Positions 60,893 through 64,000 of a stretch of 64,000 bases of DNA are shown here, piece after piece. The position numbers and the translations under genes were made by a program. Below the pieces are notes generated by a model. It was not told where the DNA came from, did no database searches, and worked only from the letters and a program-made list of their open reading frames with translations. Each line of letters begins with the position of its first letter. The first letter of the stretch is position 1. The stretch covers positions 620,001 to 684,000 of the forward strand of contig NZ_JADJTF010000001.1 in the NCBI RefSeq assembly GCF_016711335.1, given 5' to 3'. Source of the stretch: Thiofilum sp. (GTDB lineage: Bacteria > Pseudomonadota > Gammaproteobacteria > Thiotrichales > Thiotrichaceae).

Positions 60893-61474
60893 TTACTTAG
60901 CACAAGTAATAGCTGAGCCGTAATTACCTTTATAATTATTTTCGCCTACACCGCCCCAACCTAAATTAGTAAATTGATTACCCGGATTGGTATTGACTGA
61001 GTTATTGGTGACATTGAAAGGATCATCGACAGGCATTAAATCAACGCCTTCAACGCAGCCATTAGTAGATTTAAACGAGAAGATGACTTTTTCTTCGCCT
61101 TCTTTCCACGCATAGTTATGAGCACTATTCGCACGTAAACCTACGAAGGAAAATGAAATATAGTCATAATTAGCATTTTCCACGGGTGCATCTACGCGTG
61201 ATGCTTCAATCCAATCAGAGCCTTCAACGGTGCTAGTCACGGTACCGACTTGGAAATTAGCCGCATGAGGTACACGTAAGGTTACTTGACCTGTGAGACT
61301 AATATCAGGTGTTGGTGTAGCGGTAGGACGCATCACTACTTGATAGGTTTCTTTATCCTCGGCCATCTTAATACTGTACTCTAGTACTTGATCAGCCATA
61401 GCAGCAGTTGATAGTGCGCTTAACAAGATACCCACACAAAAACTTGCAGCGCTCAGGAACTTATTAGTTTTCAT
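60893..61474 (-). CDS. Secreted single-domain protein of the shared family
   Basis: From ATG 61474 (SD GGGAG) the precursor has 193 residues: a signal peptide cut near STAAMA and then only the shared domain. Its landmarks are YQVVMRPTATPTPDISLTGQ, TLRVPHAA, NYDYISFSF, a Cys-Val-Glu-Gly turn, DPFNVTNNSVNTNPGNQFTN and NNYKGNYG. Three Cys remain after the signal or within it, and two in the mature part could form a disulfide. It is first of the three tandem genes and may be a subunit or secreted partner for the two large proteins. An imperfect hairpin lies in the gap before the giant gene. Confidence 0.75.
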   Translation of the reverse strand: MKTNKFLSAASFCVGILLSALSTAAMADQVLEYSIKMAEDKETYQVVMRPTATPTPDISLTGQVTLRVPHAANFQVGTVTSTVEGSDWIEASRVDAPVENANYDYISFSFVGLRANSAHNYAWKEGEEKVIFSFKSTNGCVEGVDLMPVDDPFNVTNNSVNTNPGNQFTNLGWGGVGENNYKGNYGSAITCAK

Positions 61475-61661
61475 TATTACTCCCAATGATGAGATTTAGA
61501 TTTGTTCGTCTGACTCTAAAAGCTTATCAAATACCAGTATAAAATAAAATGATTAACTGACTTGCGGAGGCATCGAATAACAGCTTATCTGCTCTTTCTA
61601 ACCTTGAGTCGACAGAAGGCTAGCTCTTATAGTCTCACTGTGCTCATACCTCTTGCAGATT

Positions 61662-63227
61662 TCACTCCACCTTAACATAGCGCTGCACTAGCAATACTAA
61701 GAGCAACACCGGTATACCAATAAGCGTGGTAAAAGAAAAAAACCAAGGATAACCCATCGCATCGATAATCGTGCCCGCATAGCCGCCAATCACTTTAGGA
61801 ATCAAAGTCATTAACGAGCTAAAAATAGCGTATTGCACAGCAGTAAACGACACATTGGTTAATGCCGATAAAAAAGCCACAAAGGCTGCACTAGCAAACC
61901 CTGCCGCTAAATTATCAGCGGTAATGGCTAGATACATGATTAATAGATCTTTGCCGCTATACGCTAACCAAACAAATACTAAATTAGACAGTGCCGCTAA
62001 TAGCCCGCCCAAGAGCAAAGCCCGTATCACCCCTAACCAACTGGCGAAAATCCCGCCCAAAAAACCGCCTGCAATACTGACAATTACCCCAAAGGTCTTA
62101 ACGGCTGTAGCAATTTCCTCTTTTGAGAACCCTAAGTCTTGATAAAACACATTGGAACTGACCCCTGCTACAATATCGCTAATCCGATACAAGCCAATGA
62201 GCGCTAATAATAACAGTGCTGTCTTAACCCCATAACGCTGAAAAAACTCGGCAATAGGCGCAACCCATGAACTATGAGCCATGCCACGATTCACTGCATT
62301 TAAGCGTACCAATACCCAACCCACTAACACAGCCACTAAAATAGCCGTGATAAAACGTAAAATTTCCACCAGAAAGCCCGCCAAAGGTCTACCGTCTGTC
62401 AGTGACCCCAAATAATCAAAAGCACCTGCTGCAATAAAAAAGGTTCCGACAAAACCACTGACTGCAAGACCAAACACCAGCACTAAGCGCAAATAATCCC
62501 AAGTCGAGTAAACTTGTACAGATGCTTGTTTAGGCGCTGGCTCTCTAATCCAAAGCGTAGTTGCTACCCCAATGAGCATAACGGCTGCCATAGCCACATA
62601 AGTCCATTGCCAAGCATTATAAAGATACTCGCCTTTTTTAGAACCCAAACTCGCCGCTAACCACAGCGCTCCCGCGCCAGCAACCACCATACCGACCCGA
62701 TAACCTGCAATATAAGCTGAAGACATCAGCGCTTGAAGGCGAGTCTCTGCTGCTTCAATGCGATAGGCATCAATGACAATATCTTGTGTCGCTGAAGAAA
62801 AACCCAATAATACGGCAGCCCACGCCATCCATACCAAATGCTCTTGACCTAGAGCAGGATCGATACTCGCCATTAAAAGAATAGCCAGCATAATTAACAG
62901 TTGTGACACTAATAACCAAGAACGCCGCCGCCCCATAGCGCGATTTAAATAAGGAATCGGTAAACAATCTACCAAAGGTGCCCAAACAAACTTAAATGAA
63001 TACCCTAAGGCGGCCCAACTAAAAAAAGTCACCGCCTTACGCTCAACCCCTGCCTCTCCCAACCACAACGACAAGGATGAGAAAATTAATAAAATAGGAA
63101 TGCCTGCTGAAAAACCCAAGAGCAGCATAATGCCTATTTGAGGCTGCAAGAGCGCCTTATACCAAACCAAATCAGACTCAGGAGTAGAGGCAATAGAATC
63201 GGTAGCCGCAGGAATTTGATTAGCCAT
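61662..63227 (-). CDS. ampG: AmpG-like muropeptide permease (MFS)
   Basis: The 521-residue protein has about 14 hydrophobic helices and the AmpG pattern: LLLGFSAGIPILLIFSSLSLWL, FSWAALGYSFKFVWAPLVD, GRRRSWLL, FSSATQDIVIDAYRIE. AmpG imports GlcNAc-anhydroMurNAc peptides released during wall turnover for recycling. The N terminus carries about 25 extra residues. Neighbouring genes give no further hint. Confidence 0.9.
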   Translation of the reverse strand: MANQIPAATDSIASTPESDLVWYKALLQPQIGIMLLLGFSAGIPILLIFSSLSLWLGEAGVERKAVTFFSWAALGYSFKFVWAPLVDCLPIPYLNRAMGRRRSWLLVSQLLIMLAILLMASIDPALGQEHLVWMAWAAVLLGFSSATQDIVIDAYRIEAAETRLQALMSSAYIAGYRVGMVVAGAGALWLAASLGSKKGEYLYNAWQWTYVAMAAVMLIGVATTLWIREPAPKQASVQVYSTWDYLRLVLVFGLAVSGFVGTFFIAAGAFDYLGSLTDGRPLAGFLVEILRFITAILVAVLVGWVLVRLNAVNRGMAHSSWVAPIAEFFQRYGVKTALLLLALIGLYRISDIVAGVSSNVFYQDLGFSKEEIATAVKTFGVIVSIAGGFLGGIFASWLGVIRALLLGGLLAALSNLVFVWLAYSGKDLLIMYLAITADNLAAGFASAAFVAFLSALTNVSFTAVQYAIFSSLMTLIPKVIGGYAGTIIDAMGYPWFFSFTTLIGIPVLLLVLLVQRYVKVE

Positions 63228-63315
63228 AAGTGCTTAGCCCTGATAAATCATCAAACTATACAAAAGATAGCTACCCCCTCTCATACGAGGAACTAGCCCT
63301 ACACCCTGTTGTTAT

Positions 63316-64000
63316 TTAAACAGCGTAGTCTATGACTAAAGGAGCATGATCGGAAAAACGCTCGGCTTTATAAATATAAGCCTCTTGCACCTGTGCGCTT
63401 AAGGCTTCGGATACGATCTGATAATCAATACGCCAACCCACATCTTTAGCCCAAGCATTAGCGCGATAAGACCACCAAGTATATTGCCCAGCCTCTTGAT
63501 TCACTGCCCGAAATGCATCAACAAAACCTAGCTCCTTAAAAAGCTTATCGAGCCAAGCTCGTTCTTCAGGTAAAAATCCTGAATTTTTTTGATTAGCCTT
63601 CCAATTTTTTAAGTCAATGGGCTGATGCGCAATATTCCAATCACCGCAAATAATATAACGCCGTCCACTTTGCCCCATGCTGACTAAGCATTGGGTAAAG
63701 TAATCCATGCATTGATATTTAAACGCCTGACGCTCCTCTCCCGAAGAACCCGATGGCAAATATAAGGACACAATACTAAGATCGCCGTATTGCGCCTCGA
63801 TGTAGCGTCCTTCACTATCAAAAACAGGGTTGCCCATGCCAGTAATAATAGCGTCGGGTTTAGCACGGCTATAAATCGCTACACCGCTGTAGCCTTTCTT
63901 TTCAGCATCATGGTAATAGCAAGAATAGCCTTCGGGGTAAAACTGCGGATCAGAGGCTAATTGATGAACTTGTGCCTTAGTCTCTTGAATACACACAACA
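63316..64000 (-). CDS. xthA: Exodeoxyribonuclease III, N terminus outside the window
   Basis: The frame is open to the right edge; about 228 C-terminal residues are visible, so roughly 30-35 N-terminal residues lie outside. Catalytic segments of the AP-endonuclease fold are present: CIQETK (metal-binding Glu), CGDWNIAH (Asp and Asn), RIDYQIVS and SDHAPLVID (Asp-His pair). It repairs abasic sites and degrades 3' ends. SGFLPEERAWLDKL is the usual ExoIII mid-protein segment. Confidence 0.93.
   Translation of the reverse strand, partial: VVCIQETKAQVHQLASDPQFYPEGYSCYYHDAEKKGYSGVAIYSRAKPDAIITGMGNPVFDSEGRYIEAQYGDLSIVSLYLPSGSSGEERQAFKYQCMDYFTQCLVSMGQSGRRYIICGDWNIAHQPIDLKNWKANQKNSGFLPEERAWLDKLFKELGFVDAFRAVNQEAGQYTWWSYRANAWAKDVGWRIDYQIVSEALSAQVQEAYIYKAERFSDHAPLVIDYAV

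Overview
The window looks like chromosomal DNA of a gammaproteobacterium of moderate, AT-leaning composition. The best guess is the order Thiotrichales (Thiothrix/Thiolinea-like). This rests on gamma-type housekeeping neighbourhoods (surE-pcm-LysM lipoprotein, ubiJ-ubiB, mutY-yggX, nudE-yrfG, gamma-type gshA, ycaO, ampG) combined with a PQQ alcohol-oxidation operon and very large calcium-binding surface proteins. The species assignment is inference. No rRNA, tRNA, CRISPR array, transposase of a classical IS family, or phage gene was seen.

Layout. (1) 0-3.3 kb: a protein of three near-identical internal repeats, with a fourth degenerate repeat start just upstream, then a MATE-like exporter. 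(2) 3.4-5.7 kb: glutathione S-transferase, a tiny predicted secreted peptide coupled to it, and a qmcA-nfeD membrane pair. (3) 5.7-9.8 kb: an accessory patch with a DUF3037 protein, a Uma2 nuclease, a single-pass TIR-coiled-coil-TM-SUMF1 protein that looks like a receptor, and an Rpn-type PD-(D/E)xK nuclease. (4) 9.9-15.9 kb: a six-gene minus-strand operon for periplasmic PQQ-dependent alcohol oxidation: lanthanide-type alcohol dehydrogenase, cytochrome c-550 PedF, a periplasmic binding protein, a SoxYZ-like carrier, a metallo-beta-lactamase-fold hydrolase and a rhodanese-like CW-motif protein. Two structured inverted-repeat elements lie upstream and a REP-like hairpin pair lies inside. (5) 16.4-28 kb: an AAA/DUF4143 ATPase, a papain-like protease with an acidic tail, then housekeeping genes (proC, yggT, an RRM protein, gshA, trmB, cysQ, a zinc protease, nudE, yrfG). 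(6) 28.2-33.7 kb: three unrecognised, low-complexity-linked proteins on one strand, the least explained coding block. (7) 33.7-52 kb: mostly housekeeping genes (truC, DUF898-M48 pair, ycaO, Sel1 protein, mutY-yggX, a UPF0175/DUF3368 toxin-antitoxin pair, an aldo-keto reductase, ubiJ-ubiB, smr, surE-pcm, LysM lipoprotein, TlpA-like thioredoxin). (8) 52.4-61.5 kb: three tandem genes sharing one undescribed secreted domain of about 170 residues. Two of them carry huge Asp-rich thrombospondin-type-3 arrays and one ends in an IPTL-CTERM sorting tail. (9) 61.7-64 kb: ampG and the 3' part of xthA.

The strongest candidates for something undescribed are the shared-domain/TSP3 surface locus (52.4-61.5 kb), the transmembrane TIR receptor with an extracytoplasmic SUMF1/lectin-like fold (7-8.7 kb), the three-gene orphan locus (28.2-33.7 kb), a nested 123-bp inverted-repeat element upstream of the PQQ operon, and an apparent excess of the palindrome AGTACT across the window, including in several terminator stems.
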